Part shown: positions 16,197-25,764 of the stretch, one piece after another
How positions within the stretch are numbered: position 1 is the stretch's first letter
How the letters are laid out: each line of letters begins with the position of its first letter
Source of the DNA: Bradyrhizobium sp.
GTDB lineage: Bacteria > Pseudomonadota > Alphaproteobacteria > Rhizobiales > Xanthobacteraceae
NCBI GenBank assembly: GCA_030681365.1
Contig: JAUXWH010000139.1
Span: 1 to 52,279 of the forward strand
Length of the DNA stretch: 52,279 nt
Reading direction: 5' to 3'
Program-made: the position numbers and the translations under genes
The notes under the pieces: model-generated
The model's input: the letters and a program-made list of their open reading frames with translations, nothing else
Told to the model about the DNA's origin: nothing
Database searches by the model: none

Positions 16197-17258
16197 ATGC
16201 ATTCAAAAACAGACACGGTACCCTCCTCGGCCGAGGCGCTGCGCTACCCCTGGGAAAATCACCCCGGCCACGATCAGGTCGTCGAGGTGAGGCCCGGCGT
16301 GTTGTGGGTCCGGCTCAAGCTGCCGTTCCGTCTCAACCACGTGAATATCTATCTGCTCGCCGACGGCGACGGCTGGGCGATGGTGGATTCCGGTTTCGGC
16401 AACGAGGAGACCATCGCGGCCTGGACCGCTTTGTTCGAGGGCCCGCTCCGCCACGTGAAGCTCACGCGGCTGATCGTGACCCATTCGCATCCAGACCACG
16501 TCGGTCTCGCCGGATGGATCGTCGACCGCTTCGGCTGTCCGCTTCAGATGTCGCAGGTGGAATATCTGCAGTCGGTCTATCACCAGAACCGCGGCACCGA
16601 AGACCGGCGCAACGCGCAGCGCCTGTTCTTCCGCCGTCACGGCATGGACGAGAACCTGACCGACAAATTGCTCGGCCGCGGCCAGGATTACCTGAAGCGG
16701 GTCTCCACCCTGCCGCCGTCCTATCGCCGGATCTCGCATGGCGACGAGGTTTCCATCGGGACAAGGCGGTTCAAGGTCATCACCGGCGGCGGTCATGCGC
16801 TCGACCAGGTGATGCTGTATTGCGCCGCCGACAAGCTGTTCCTGTCCGCCGATCAGGTGCTGAGCAAGATCTCGCCCAATGTCAGTGTCTGGGCGGTCGA
16901 GCCCGACCAGAATTCACTCGGCGAATATCTGGCCTCGCTGGCCAGCCGCACCACCACACTGCCCTATGATTTGCTGGTGCTGCCCGGCCACGGCGTGCCG
17001 TTCTTCGGATTGAAGACCCGCATCAAGCAGCTGGCCGATCATCACGAGGAACGCTGCGGACTGATCGCCGATGCCTGCCGGGAAATCCCGCAGACCTCGA
17101 AGGAACTGGTGCCGGTGGTGTTCCACAAGCACGTGCTCGACGTGCACCAGATGGGCTTTGCCGCCGGCGAATTGATTGCGCACGTCAATTACATGCTGGT
17201 CGAGGGACGGCTGGTAGCCGAGGAAGCCGACGGCGTGCTGCGCTTCAGGACCACCTGA
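16197..17258 (+). CDS. MBL-fold metallo-hydrolase
   Basis: A 353-residue metallo-beta-lactamase-fold hydrolase. The ATG at 16197 is used; a longer frame from 16104 has a Cys/Arg-rich non-coding N-terminus. Metal ligands: THSHPDHVG (HxHxDH, about residues 101-107), the third His in ITGGGHALDQ, the bridging Asp in LFLSADQVL, and the last His in VLPGHGVPF. A C-terminal helical region (ADHHEERCGLIADACREI and following) resembles the BLACT-type C-terminal domain of LACTB2-like and glyoxalase-II-like hydrolases. It is cytosolic. The substrate is unknown: thioester and lactone hydrolysis are the common activities for this layout. Confidence 0.88.
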   Translation: MHSKTDTVPSSAEALRYPWENHPGHDQVVEVRPGVLWVRLKLPFRLNHVNIYLLADGDGWAMVDSGFGNEETIAAWTALFEGPLRHVKLTRLIVTHSHPDHVGLAGWIVDRFGCPLQMSQVEYLQSVYHQNRGTEDRRNAQRLFFRRHGMDENLTDKLLGRGQDYLKRVSTLPPSYRRISHGDEVSIGTRRFKVITGGGHALDQVMLYCAADKLFLSADQVLSKISPNVSVWAVEPDQNSLGEYLASLASRTTTLPYDLLVLPGHGVPFFGLKTRIKQLADHHEERCGLIADACREIPQTSKELVPVVFHKHVLDVHQMGFAAGELIAHVNYMLVEGRLVAEEADGVLRFRTT

Positions 17259-17306
17259 GGCTCTGAAGCGCAATCAGGCGGTCTTGCTCGCGGCGGCCGA
17301 TTCGAG

Positions 17307-19757
17307 CTAGGACGACCGGGCCGGCGATGCGGTTGAAGCGGCCGCGGCGTCGACTTTCTCGAGGTCCGGCCCCGCGGCGAACCCGCCCACCAGGTTCGCC
17401 TGCCGGCTCATGGCGATCATTACGGCGCAGAGGACATAGAAGCCGACGCCGATCGCATATGTCCTGGCAATCCCGAATTCGATCGACAGGGCCATGCCCA
17501 GCACCGACGCGAACATCGAGGTAATGCCGTTGGCGCTCCAGAAGAACGGAAGCAGCTCCGAGTGACGGCGCCAGATACTCAGGCCGAGCGGGAACATCAT
17601 CCCCATGCAGAACGCCGGCGGGGCCAGAAGCGCTACCGACAACAGGATGCGTATATCGGTGGCTTCCGATCGCGCCCAGGTGGTGAGCAAGGGCGTCAAT
17701 ATCCCCGCCGCTACCAGCGTCGCCAGGAGCGCCGCGACCCTGGCGATGACCAGGCCCCGTCGAGGGAAACGCGCACCGACCGTGACGCTGCCGATCCCGC
17801 TGAAGAGAAGAATGGTGAAGAGCACGACGCTGAGCCCGTAGACGGGATGTCCGAGGAAGACCATCAATCGCTGCATCTGCGATATCTCGATCAGCATGAA
17901 GCCCATGCCGATCGCGCAGAAATAGGTTACGGGCGGCGTCAGCGTCGACAGCGGCATCCGTCTCGCGAGACGGACAAAGGGATCGATGATGTAGTAGACG
18001 CAGGCGCATAGCGCCAGCACCAGCAGCATCAAAGTCGTGGTGATCGCCGCGTTGTTGTTCGACAGAGACGATACCGGCTTTTTGAAGAAGTCCTCGAACC
18101 GCGCCGTATAGAAGAAGAACGGATTGTCGTCCGTCGAGGGGGTGACGTTTTCCGGCAATGATGCGAAGAAAGCCGCATCCGCCTGGCCGGACAGCAATTT
18201 AGACGTCACGGCGTCGAACGTGACACCCGGTCCCAGCAGTATCTTGAAGCCCTGGGACAGGATTCGCGCCTGCGCGCCTTGCCATTGTGCATTGGTGAAG
18301 GCGTCGGGACGGGTAATCACCGTCACAATGTTGTCGACGTTGACGACGACGACATGGTTCGGCAACTCGGCTGCTGACACGCCTTTGTTCTGCAGCGCAC
18401 TCGCAGCGATCGCCACCAGGCGATAGAGCTCGCCGCGGTGAGTTTTCGGCTCATACCAGCGCGATATCGACAGCAGCCCGCCGGGTTTCAGCGCCCGGTA
18501 GAAGTCGCCCCATGCCTCGACGGTATAGAGACGGTTTTCCGTGAGGGTGAGCCCGCCGGCGGCGGTCGCGGCCCAGGTGTCGATCAGCGAAATCTGGACG
18601 AGATCGTATCGGTCGGATGAGTGGTTGATGTAACTGCGGGCTTCGGCATTGACCAGCGACACGCCGGGCTGGCGATCGAGATGGCCGGAGAATTCGGCGA
18701 ACTTGTCGGTGAGGACTTCGAAGATCGCGGGATTGATCTCGATTCCGTGGATGCGCCTGGCGCCGAAGTACAGCGCGGAAAGAATGTCCCGGCCGCCGCC
18801 TACGCCGACGACCGCAACGTCGCTCGACGGCTGCACCAGGTAGGCCGCATTGATGACGTCGTCCTTCAGGTAGGACAGCTTGTCGAGATTGCCGTCGTAC
18901 CTGGTGATGATCGTCCCCGCATCGGCGTCGATATCGAGCCGCTTCTGGTCGATTTTGGTCTCATGAGCGTGGGCGAAGCCCCAGCCGAACGGAGCGACCT
19001 CACCCATCGCGGTCACCCTGACGCGCGAGTAGGTATTCCAGCGCTCGAACAGCGTTCCCCTCTGCTCGGCCCCCTTGGCCCAGAAGACGCCCAGATGGCT
19101 TTTGCCGGAAACATTCAGTCCGGTGTGCACGCCGGCTGCGGCCGCCAGCGTCAATGCGACGCTGCCGCTCAGGCGCAGGCTGCGGATGTCGCCACTGTCC
19201 CGCACGACCAACCAGCCCGCAGCGGCAGCAAAAGCTCCGATCCACAGGGTGGCGCTCACGGGATCGACGACGAGCAATACGAAGATGACCCCGAGGCATC
19301 CGAGCGCCGCCCCCGCGAGGTCGGCCGCATACAGCCCTCCGCCGCTGTATGGCAGGCGGGTCAGCAAGAGCGTTATGCAAACCCCGCTTTGGGTAAACGG
19401 CATGACGAAGGTCAATGCCGTGACCGCCAGGACCATCGTCACGTATTGCTCGGGAATTACGAGCGGCGCGCACAGGAAGACAATCATGGCGCCGACGCCA
19501 GATATCGCGAACCACGATGCGTGGCGCGCGAATTCCACTCCCACCTTTTCGGCAGTGTAGCGGGTCGGGTTGTTGTAGACCTCCATCGCTCCGCGGGTGA
19601 GGCCGAGCATGGCAAGCGAAATGGCCGCAAACGCAAAATGATAATAAAGCATGACGCTGAAGAAGCGCGTGATCAGGATCTGGTAGGACAGCGTGGCGGC
19701 GGCCAGCACAAAAATTGCAAGATAATGGCGACCCAGAATTCCGGGAAATACTTGCAA
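17307..19757 (-). CDS. Multi-pass membrane protein with spermidine-synthase-like domain
   Basis: An 816-residue fusion: about seven N-terminal TM helices (residues 10-210, starting FPGILGRHYLAIFVLAAATL), a soluble Rossmann methyltransferase/aminopropyltransferase-like domain (about 300-540) with nucleotide loop VAVVGVGGGRDILSALYFGA, acidic GIEINP, and LKPGGLLSISRWY, then further TM helices (about 590-790). The Asp-Asp motif of true aminopropyltransferases that binds polyamine is not evident: the region reads SLIDTWAATAAGG. It may therefore be a membrane-linked SAM-dependent enzyme acting on a lipid or exported substrate and not a polyamine synthase. It is monocistronic and convergent with the MBL-fold gene (48 nt between stops). 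Confidence 0.85.
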   Translation of the reverse strand: MQVFPGILGRHYLAIFVLAAATLSYQILITRFFSVMLYYHFAFAAISLAMLGLTRGAMEVYNNPTRYTAEKVGVEFARHASWFAISGVGAMIVFLCAPLVIPEQYVTMVLAVTALTFVMPFTQSGVCITLLLTRLPYSGGGLYAADLAGAALGCLGVIFVLLVVDPVSATLWIGAFAAAAGWLVVRDSGDIRSLRLSGSVALTLAAAAGVHTGLNVSGKSHLGVFWAKGAEQRGTLFERWNTYSRVRVTAMGEVAPFGWGFAHAHETKIDQKRLDIDADAGTIITRYDGNLDKLSYLKDDVINAAYLVQPSSDVAVVGVGGGRDILSALYFGARRIHGIEINPAIFEVLTDKFAEFSGHLDRQPGVSLVNAEARSYINHSSDRYDLVQISLIDTWAATAAGGLTLTENRLYTVEAWGDFYRALKPGGLLSISRWYEPKTHRGELYRLVAIAASALQNKGVSAAELPNHVVVVNVDNIVTVITRPDAFTNAQWQGAQARILSQGFKILLGPGVTFDAVTSKLLSGQADAAFFASLPENVTPSTDDNPFFFYTARFEDFFKKPVSSLSNNNAAITTTLMLLVLALCACVYYIIDPFVRLARRMPLSTLTPPVTYFCAIGMGFMLIEISQMQRLMVFLGHPVYGLSVVLFTILLFSGIGSVTVGARFPRRGLVIARVAALLATLVAAGILTPLLTTWARSEATDIRILLSVALLAPPAFCMGMMFPLGLSIWRRHSELLPFFWSANGITSMFASVLGMALSIEFGIARTYAIGVGFYVLCAVMIAMSRQANLVGGFAAGPDLEKVDAAAASTASPARSS

Positions 19758-20017
19758 GACAATGCCCTCAAGGGAGATCGACCGGTTTGCGCGATACGGC
19801 CGTTCCGCGGACGTTGAACGAAACTTCCTAATTTCCCATTGCTAGAGTCATGGTCGAAACGCCGTCACAATCGTTGCCGGCACCGGGCCGCCCCGACGCA
19901 ACCGTCCGCGATGCCTGGCCATTCACCGGGGTCGTCGAGTAGTTCCCCGCGTCAATTTCATTCATGCGAACGGGCCGCCTGGCATGCCGGCCATGCTACA
20001 CCGCCACCGGAGATTAC

Positions 20018-20503
20018 TCAGAGCAAGCGCTTGCGGATGGCTTCCTCGACGGCGGCGAGTTCCTGATTGGCCCTGTAGAGCTTGGCCTCGGCGGCCTGGG
20101 CGCGAAATTCGGCGGCTACCGTTCGTTCTTCCGCACCGACGATCCGCGATTGGGCCTGCTGCAAGGCTCTCGATACATCCTGAAGCTTGCCATTGAGTTC
20201 GTTGACGACCTCGCGGCGCGCGCGCTCCGCTGCGTCCCTTTGCTGCTCTGCGAGCCGCAGTCTTTCGGCGAAATCTTCGCACATCGACTGCGCCCGCGCT
20301 TCGGCTTCGCGCGCGTGGTCTTCCATGCCCTTGAAGATTTCGGCCGCCTGATGCACGAGATCGAGCGCGGTGGCGCCGTTACCCCCGGTGGTGGAGGGGG
20401 CGAGGCTCACAATGTTTTCGGGCTCCGCGGCCGCCGGGGCGGAGGCCCTGTACCGATAGTTCCAGATGTCGTCACGGAGCTGCTGATTTGCGCGGAACGC
20501 CAT
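20018..20503 (-). CDS. Coiled-coil protein of unknown function
   Basis: A 161-residue soluble protein. After an N-terminal segment with LRDDIWNYRYRASAPAAAEP it is almost wholly predicted coiled coil (about residues 50-158), rich in Ala, Glu and Arg, with heptad-like runs such as AERLRLAEQQRDAAERARRE. No signal peptide or membrane helix. I recall similar single-copy proteins in Bradyrhizobium annotated only as hypothetical. The start ATG at 20501-20503 has a weak AACAAGGG upstream. A structural or scaffolding role would fit but is inference. Confidence 0.75.
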   Translation of the reverse strand: MAFRANQQLRDDIWNYRYRASAPAAAEPENIVSLAPSTTGGNGATALDLVHQAAEIFKGMEDHAREAEARAQSMCEDFAERLRLAEQQRDAAERARREVVNELNGKLQDVSRALQQAQSRIVGAEERTVAAEFRAQAAEAKLYRANQELAAVEEAIRKRLL

Positions 20504-20756
20504 ACGCGTGACCCTTGTTGGAATCCTCGCGTTAAAACTACCGCCAACATGGTAAAGTGCGGGTTAATCGACGCCCGTTCAGCGCCGCGGCTTTTTGGCC
20601 GGTATTCTTCCGGCGCACAACTCCACCGGCCTTGCGGCCCTTCGGCGGCGGTTCCCCCAGCCCCTCCCGCGCATCCGGGAACATGCCCGGCGCAGTGGGA
20701 CGCGAACTCGTAAAAGCGGGCTGCGGACGCGGTGGGATACCGGACTGAAGGCCTCC

Positions 20757-20770
20757 TTGATCCTGATCAA
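20757..20770. promoter_or_regulatory. FixK/FNR-type box upstream of hemA
   Basis: TTGATCCTGATCAA is a perfect match to the FNR/FixK palindrome TTGAT-N4-ATCAA. Its centre is 95 nt before the hemA ATG, so a class II promoter centred at -41.5 would start near 20804. Low-oxygen control of hemA through FixJ/FixK is established for Bradyrhizobium japonicum and, via FnrL, for Rhodobacter. The rest of the 355-nt gap (20504-20858) holds GC-rich sequence with short overlapping frames that I do not support as genes. Confidence 0.85.
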
Positions 20771-20858
20771 GGCCCTGATTCCCGCTCGACATTAATTGTA
20801 GAAGCGCTCTAAAAAGGGGCTCGCCGCTCCGGCTTCACGCTCCGTTTCAGGTCTCGCG

Positions 20859-22088
20859 ATGGATTACAGCCAATTCTTCAGCACCGCCCTCGGCCGCCTG
20901 CATGACGAGCGGCGCTACCGGGTTTTCGCCGATCTCGAGCGGATCGCGGGCCGGTTCCCGCACGCGGTGTGGCATTCCCCGAACGGGCCGCGCAACGTCG
21001 TGATCTGGTGCTCCAACGACTATCTCGGCATGGGCCAGCACCCGAAAGTGGTCGGCGCCATGGTCGAGACCGCCACCCGGGTCGGCACCGGCGCCGGCGG
21101 CACCCGCAATATCGCGGGCACCCATCATCCGCTGGTGCAGCTCGAGGCCGAACTGGCCGACCTGCACGGCAAGCAAGCCGCGCTGCTGTTCACCTCCGGC
21201 TATGTCTCGAACCAGACCGGCATCTCGACGATCGCGAAGCTCATTCCCAACTGCCTGATCCTGTCGGATGCGCTCAACCACAATTCGATGATCGAAGGCG
21301 TCCGCCAGGCCGGCTGCGAGCGCCAGATCTTCCGCCACAACGACATGGCGCATCTGGAAGAATTGCTGCGCGCCGCGGGTCCGGGCCGGCCCAAGCTGAT
21401 CGCCTGCGAGAGCCTGTATTCGATGGACGGCGACGTGGCCCCGCTGGCCAAGATCTGCGATCTCGCCGAGCGCTATGGCGCGATGACCTATGTCGATGAA
21501 GTTCACGCGGTTGGCATGTACGGCCCGCGCGGCGGCGGCATCGCCGAGCGCGACGGCGTCATGCACCGCATCGACGTTCTGGAGGGTACGCTGGCCAAGG
21601 CGTTCGGCTGTCTCGGCGGCTATATCGCCGCCAGCGCCGACATCGTCGATGCCGTGCGATCCTATGCGCCCGGCTTCATCTTCACCACCGCGTTGCCGCC
21701 GGCGATCTGCTCGGCCGCCACCGCAGCGATCAAGCATCTCAAAACCTCAAGCTGGGAGCGCGAGCGCCACCAGGACCGCGCCGCCCGCGTCAAGGCGATC
21801 CTCAACGCCGCGGGCCTGCCCGTGATGTCGAGCGAGACCCATATCGTGCCGCTGTTCGTCGGCGATCCCGAGGGCTGCAAGCGGGCCTGCGATATTCTGC
21901 TGGAAGAGCACAACATCTATATCCAGCCGATCAACTACCCGACCGTCGCCAAAGGGAGCGAGCGGCTGCGGATCACGCCCTCACCCTATCACGACGACGG
22001 CTTGGTCGATCAGCTCGCCGAAGCGCTGCTGCAGGTCTGGGAGCGCCTCGGCCTGCCGCTGCGCGCGAAATCGCTGGCGGCCGAATAG
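20859..22088 (+). CDS. hemA: 5-aminolevulinate synthase
   Basis: PLP enzyme that condenses glycine with succinyl-CoA to 5-aminolevulinate, the first step of tetrapyrrole synthesis by the Shemin route of alphaproteobacteria and mitochondria. The 409-residue length is standard. Visible motifs: [35 protein letters not shown] (glycine-rich, substrate region), [12 protein letters not shown], the PLP-binding [12 protein letters not shown] (Asp-Glu-Val-His), and the Schiff-base lysine Lys247 in [12 protein letters not shown]. No N-terminal mitochondrial-type heme-regulatory Cys-Pro motif is present. A FixK box upstream ties its expression to low oxygen, and hence to cytochrome and photosynthetic or symbiotic heme demand. 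Confidence 0.98.
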   Translation: MDYSQFFSTALGRLHDERRYRVFADLERIAGRFPHAVWHSPNGPRNVVIWCSNDYLGMGQHPKVVGAMVETATRVGTGAGGTRNIAGTHHPLVQLEAELADLHGKQAALLFTSGYVSNQTGISTIAKLIPNCLILSDALNHNSMIEGVRQAGCERQIFRHNDMAHLEELLRAAGPGRPKLIACESLYSMDGDVAPLAKICDLAERYGAMTYVDEVHAVGMYGPRGGGIAERDGVMHRIDVLEGTLAKAFGCLGGYIAASADIVDAVRSYAPGFIFTTALPPAICSAATAAIKHLKTSSWERERHQDRAARVKAILNAAGLPVMSSETHIVPLFVGDPEGCKRACDILLEEHNIYIQPINYPTVAKGSERLRITPSPYHDDGLVDQLAEALLQVWERLGLPLRAKSLAAE

Positions 22089-22100
22089 CCCCCCGGCCCC

Positions 22101-22125
22101 GCCCCGAAATCCCCGGTTTCGGGGC
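22101..22125 (+). terminator. Hairpin after hemA
   Basis: Stem GCCCCGAAA / TTTCGGGGC with a 7-nt loop, 13 nt after the hemA stop. There is no T-tract, so it is a probable 3' stabilising hairpin or a weak or Rho-assisted terminator. Confidence 0.55.
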
Positions 22126-22217
22126 GCTCACGCACGATGCTTTGCCGGGTTAATCCGGCTATACTCCACCGGCGGCTGTCGTTTGCGCGGGCCGAACGAC
22201 AGGGGAGGTAAGGCGCG

Positions 22218-25200
22218 ATGCTGCACGACTGGGGCGTGATCGCAGCCGCTTTCGGCTACATCGGGTTCCTGTTTGTAATCGCCAGCTATGGCGACCGGCT
22301 CTCGCCGACCCAGCGGGGCCGCGCCGGCGCGATGATCTATCCGCTGTCGCTGGCGATCTACTGCACATCCTGGACGTTCTTCGGCTCGGTCGGGTTCGCC
22401 ACCCGCACCGGCGTGGATTTTCTCGCGATCTATCTCGGTCCGATCCTGATGATCGCGTTCTGCACGCCGCTGCTGCGCCGCGTCATCAAGCTGGCGAAAT
22501 CGCAAAACATCACCTCGATCGCCGATTTCATCGCCGCGCGCTACGGCAAGAGCCAGGCGGTCGCGGCCACCGTCGCCGTGATCGCGATCGTGGGCTCGGT
22601 TCCCTACATCGCTTTGCAGCTCAAGGCGGTCGCGGCCTCGCTCGGGACGATCCTCGGCGAAGACCAGGCCTTCTCCTCGATTCCTATCATCGGGGACGTC
22701 GCCCTGATCGTGACGCTGGCGATGGCCGCCTTCGCGGTGCTGTTCGGGACCCGACAGACCGACGCGACCGAACACCAGCATGGCCTGATGCTGGCGATCG
22801 CCACCGAATCCATCGTCAAGCTGGTGGCCTTCATCGCGGTCGGCGCTTTCGTCACCTTCTGGATGTTCTCGCCGGTCGAGCTGATCGAGCGCGCGATGAA
22901 AAGCCCGGAAGCAGTACGGGCGATCGAGTATACGCCCTCGATCGGCAACTTCCTCACCATGACGCTGCTGTCGTTCTTCGCGATCATGCTGCTGCCGCGC
23001 CAGTTTCACGTGAGCGTAGTCGAGAATTCCAGCGACGCCGAGGTGGGCCGGGCGCGCTGGCTTTTCCCGCTGTACCTCGTCGCCATCAACCTGTTCGTGA
23101 TTCCGATCGCGATCGCCGGGCTCGTGACCTTCCCGTTCGGCGCCGTCGAATCCGACATGTATGTGCTGGCGCTGCCGATGCATGCCAACTCGCCGGCGCT
23201 CAGCGTGCTCGTCTTTGTCGGCGGCCTGTCGGCGGCCACCGCCATGGTGATCGTGGAATGCGTCGCGCTGTCGATCATGGTCTCGAACGATATCGTGGTG
23301 CCGCTGGTGCTGCAGCGAAGCCGCGAATCCCGCGCCGGCCAGAAGGATTTCGGCAACTTCCTGCTCCGGGTCCGCCGCCTTGCAATTCTCGCCATCATGG
23401 TGATGGCATATTTCTACTATCGCGCGCTCGGCAGCGCGCAGTTGGCGGCGATCGGCCTGCTCTCCTTTGCCGCGATCGCTCAGCTGGCGCCGTCGTTCTT
23501 CGGCGGCCTGTTCTGGCGCCGCGCCACCGCGCGGGGCGCCATGGGCGGCATGCTGGTCGGCGTCGCAGTCTGGATCTATACGCTGTTCCTGCCGAGCTTC
23601 CTCGAAGGCAATGCCGCCGGCATGCTGCTGCTGCAGCACGGCCCGTTCGGCATCGAGGCGCTGCGTCCGCGCGCCTTGTTAGGCGCCGACCTGCCGCCGC
23701 TGCTGCACGGCGTGCTGTGGTCGCTGTCGCTCAATCTCCTGACCTATATCGTGCTGTCGCTGGCGCGCCAGCCATCCTCGATCGAACGGCTGCAGGCCGA
23801 CCTGTTCGCGCCGAGCACGCTGGCGCCGATGAACCCGGCCTTCCGGCGCTGGCGCACCACGGTGACCGTGCAGGACATGCAGAGCACGGTGGCGCAATAT
23901 CTCGGCCCCGATCGCGCCGGTCATTCGTTCGAGGCCTTCGCGATCGCCCGCCACACCGCGCTCGACCCGGCCGCGCCTGCCGACTTCGAATTGCTGCAGC
24001 ATGCCGAGCATCTGATCGCCTCGTCGATCGGGGCGGCGTCCTCGCGGCTGGTGATGTCGCTGCTGTTGCGCAAGCGCACCGTCTCCGCCAAGGCGGCGCT
24101 GAAGCTGCTCGACGATTCCCACGCCGCGCTGCATTTCAACCGCGAGGTGTTGCAGACCGCGCTGAACCACGTGCGGCAGGGTATCGCCGTGTTCGATGAA
24201 GAACTGCAGCTGATCTGTTCGAACCGCCAGTTCGGCGAAATTCTCGGACTGCCGCTGCACCTCGTGCAGATCGGAATTCCGCTGCGGGAGATCCTGGAGT
24301 TCATGGGGGCCACCAGCCCTTCCGGCCTCGGCGAGCGCGACAGTGCCGCTCTTCTGGACATGCGCCTGGCCGCCTACACCACCGAAGGCGAGCCCTACCT
24401 GGAGCGCCTGCCCGAGCGTCACCTGGTGATCGAGGTGCGCGCCAACCGGATGCCCGGCGGCGGGCTGGTGATCACCTTCTCCGACGTCACGCCGTCGTTC
24501 GAGGCGGCCGAGGCGCTGGAACGCGCCAATGCGACGCTGGAAAAGCGGGTGCGGGACCGCACCGAGGAACTCACCCGCCTGAACTCGGAACTGGCGCGGG
24601 CCAAGAGCACCGCCGAGGACGCCAACATCTCGAAAACGCGTTTCCTGGCCGCCGCGAGTCACGACATCCTGCAGCCGCTGAACGCGGCGCGGCTTTACGT
24701 CACCAGCCTGGTGGAACGCCAGAGCGGCGGCGAGGATTCGCGGCTGGTGGAAAACATTGATGACTCGCTGGAGGCGATCGAGGAGATCCTCGGAGCGCTG
24801 CTCGACATCTCGCGGCTGGACGCCGGCGCCATGACGCCGTCGATCTCGAGTTTCAAGATCGGCGACCTGATGCGTTCGCTGGAGATCGAATTCGCGCCGA
24901 TTGCCCGGGCCAAGGCGCTGGAGCTCACCTTCGTGCCGAGTTCGCTGGCGGTGGGGTCCGACCGCCTGATGCTGCGCCGGCTCCTGCAGAACCTGATCTC
25001 CAACGCCATCAAATACACCCCGCGCGGGCGCGTGCTGGTCGGTTGCCGGCGTCACGGCCAGTCGCTGCGGATCTGCGTCTATGACACCGGCGTCGGCATT
25101 CCCGTGGTCAAGCGCGGTGAGATCTTCAAGGAGTTTCACCGGCTGGAACAGGGCGCGCGGATCGCGCGCGGCCTCGGCCTCGGCCTATCGATCGTCGAAC

Positions 25201-25733
25201 GCCTCGCCCGCGTCCTCCACCACGGCATCGCCCTCAACTCCAATGTCAGCGGCGGCTCGTTCTTCTCGGTGACGGTTCCGATTGCCAGCGCCGCTACGCA
25301 AACCGGGGCGGTCACCAGCGCGACTCCGCTATCCAGGACGCCGATGAGCGGCTCGCTGATCGTCTGCATCGAGAACGATCCGGCGATCCTGGACGGCATG
25401 AAGACCCTGCTGACGGCCTGGGACGCCGAGGTCATCGCGGTGGCCGATCCCGATGCCGCCATCGAGGCGATCGAGGCCGCCGGCGGACCGGTCACCGGCC
25501 TGCTGGTCGACTATCACCTCGACCGCGGCAACGGCGTGGCCGCGATCCGCGACATCCGCCGCCGGTTCGGCGAGAACATTCCGGCGATCCTGATCACCGC
25601 CGATCGCAGTCCGCATGTGCGGGATGCGGCGCGCGACGAGAACATCGCGGTGCTCAACAAGCCGGTCAAGCCGGCGAGCCTGCGGGCGCTGCTCGGACAG
25701 TGGCGGACACAGCAGATGGTCGCGGCGGAGTAG
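22218..25733 (+). CDS. Hybrid histidine kinase with sodium/solute-symporter sensor domain
   Basis: A 1171-residue membrane kinase. The N-terminal half (about 1-500) is a sodium:solute-symporter fold with about 13 TM helices (AAAFGYIGFLFVIASYGDRL, PLSLAIYCTSWTFFGSVGFA, TSIADFIAARYGKS). Then a PAS-like domain (about 650-770; HVRQGIAVFDEELQLICSNR), a short coiled coil, HisKA with phospho-His815 in AASHDILQPLNAARL, HATPase (ISNAIKYTPRGRVLVGC and YDTGVGIPV, ARGLGLGLSIVERLAR), and a C-terminal receiver with Asp1098 in GLLVDYHLD and Lys in NKPVKP. This is the NahK/ErcS-CrbS-type architecture. It is 130 nt after hemA with no obvious shared regulation. Best-fit partner is the LuxR regulator at 38.1 kb. 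Confidence 0.93.
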   Translation: MLHDWGVIAAAFGYIGFLFVIASYGDRLSPTQRGRAGAMIYPLSLAIYCTSWTFFGSVGFATRTGVDFLAIYLGPILMIAFCTPLLRRVIKLAKSQNITSIADFIAARYGKSQAVAATVAVIAIVGSVPYIALQLKAVAASLGTILGEDQAFSSIPIIGDVALIVTLAMAAFAVLFGTRQTDATEHQHGLMLAIATESIVKLVAFIAVGAFVTFWMFSPVELIERAMKSPEAVRAIEYTPSIGNFLTMTLLSFFAIMLLPRQFHVSVVENSSDAEVGRARWLFPLYLVAINLFVIPIAIAGLVTFPFGAVESDMYVLALPMHANSPALSVLVFVGGLSAATAMVIVECVALSIMVSNDIVVPLVLQRSRESRAGQKDFGNFLLRVRRLAILAIMVMAYFYYRALGSAQLAAIGLLSFAAIAQLAPSFFGGLFWRRATARGAMGGMLVGVAVWIYTLFLPSFLEGNAAGMLLLQHGPFGIEALRPRALLGADLPPLLHGVLWSLSLNLLTYIVLSLARQPSSIERLQADLFAPSTLAPMNPAFRRWRTTVTVQDMQSTVAQYLGPDRAGHSFEAFAIARHTALDPAAPADFELLQHAEHLIASSIGAASSRLVMSLLLRKRTVSAKAALKLLDDSHAALHFNREVLQTALNHVRQGIAVFDEELQLICSNRQFGEILGLPLHLVQIGIPLREILEFMGATSPSGLGERDSAALLDMRLAAYTTEGEPYLERLPERHLVIEVRANRMPGGGLVITFSDVTPSFEAAEALERANATLEKRVRDRTEELTRLNSELARAKSTAEDANISKTRFLAAASHDILQPLNAARLYVTSLVERQSGGEDSRLVENIDDSLEAIEEILGALLDISRLDAGAMTPSISSFKIGDLMRSLEIEFAPIARAKALELTFVPSSLAVGSDRLMLRRLLQNLISNAIKYTPRGRVLVGCRRHGQSLRICVYDTGVGIPVVKRGEIFKEFHRLEQGARIARGLGLGLSIVERLARVLHHGIALNSNVSGGSFFSVTVPIASAATQTGAVTSATPLSRTPMSGSLIVCIENDPAILDGMKTLLTAWDAEVIAVADPDAAIEAIEAAGGPVTGLLVDYHLDRGNGVAAIRDIRRRFGENIPAILITADRSPHVRDAARDENIAVLNKPVKPASLRALLGQWRTQQMVAAE

Positions 25734-25764
25734 CTGCGCAGGCTGTCCCAATCCCATGGGGTCA

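Noticed and set aside
20538..20792. 84-codon minus-strand frame in the hemA upstream region
   Set aside because: Overlaps the FixK box and hemA promoter region, has low-complexity composition and no ribosome binding site.
22128..23639. 503-codon minus-strand frame opposite the hybrid kinase
   Set aside because: Antisense shadow with an implausible His/Arg/Asp composition.
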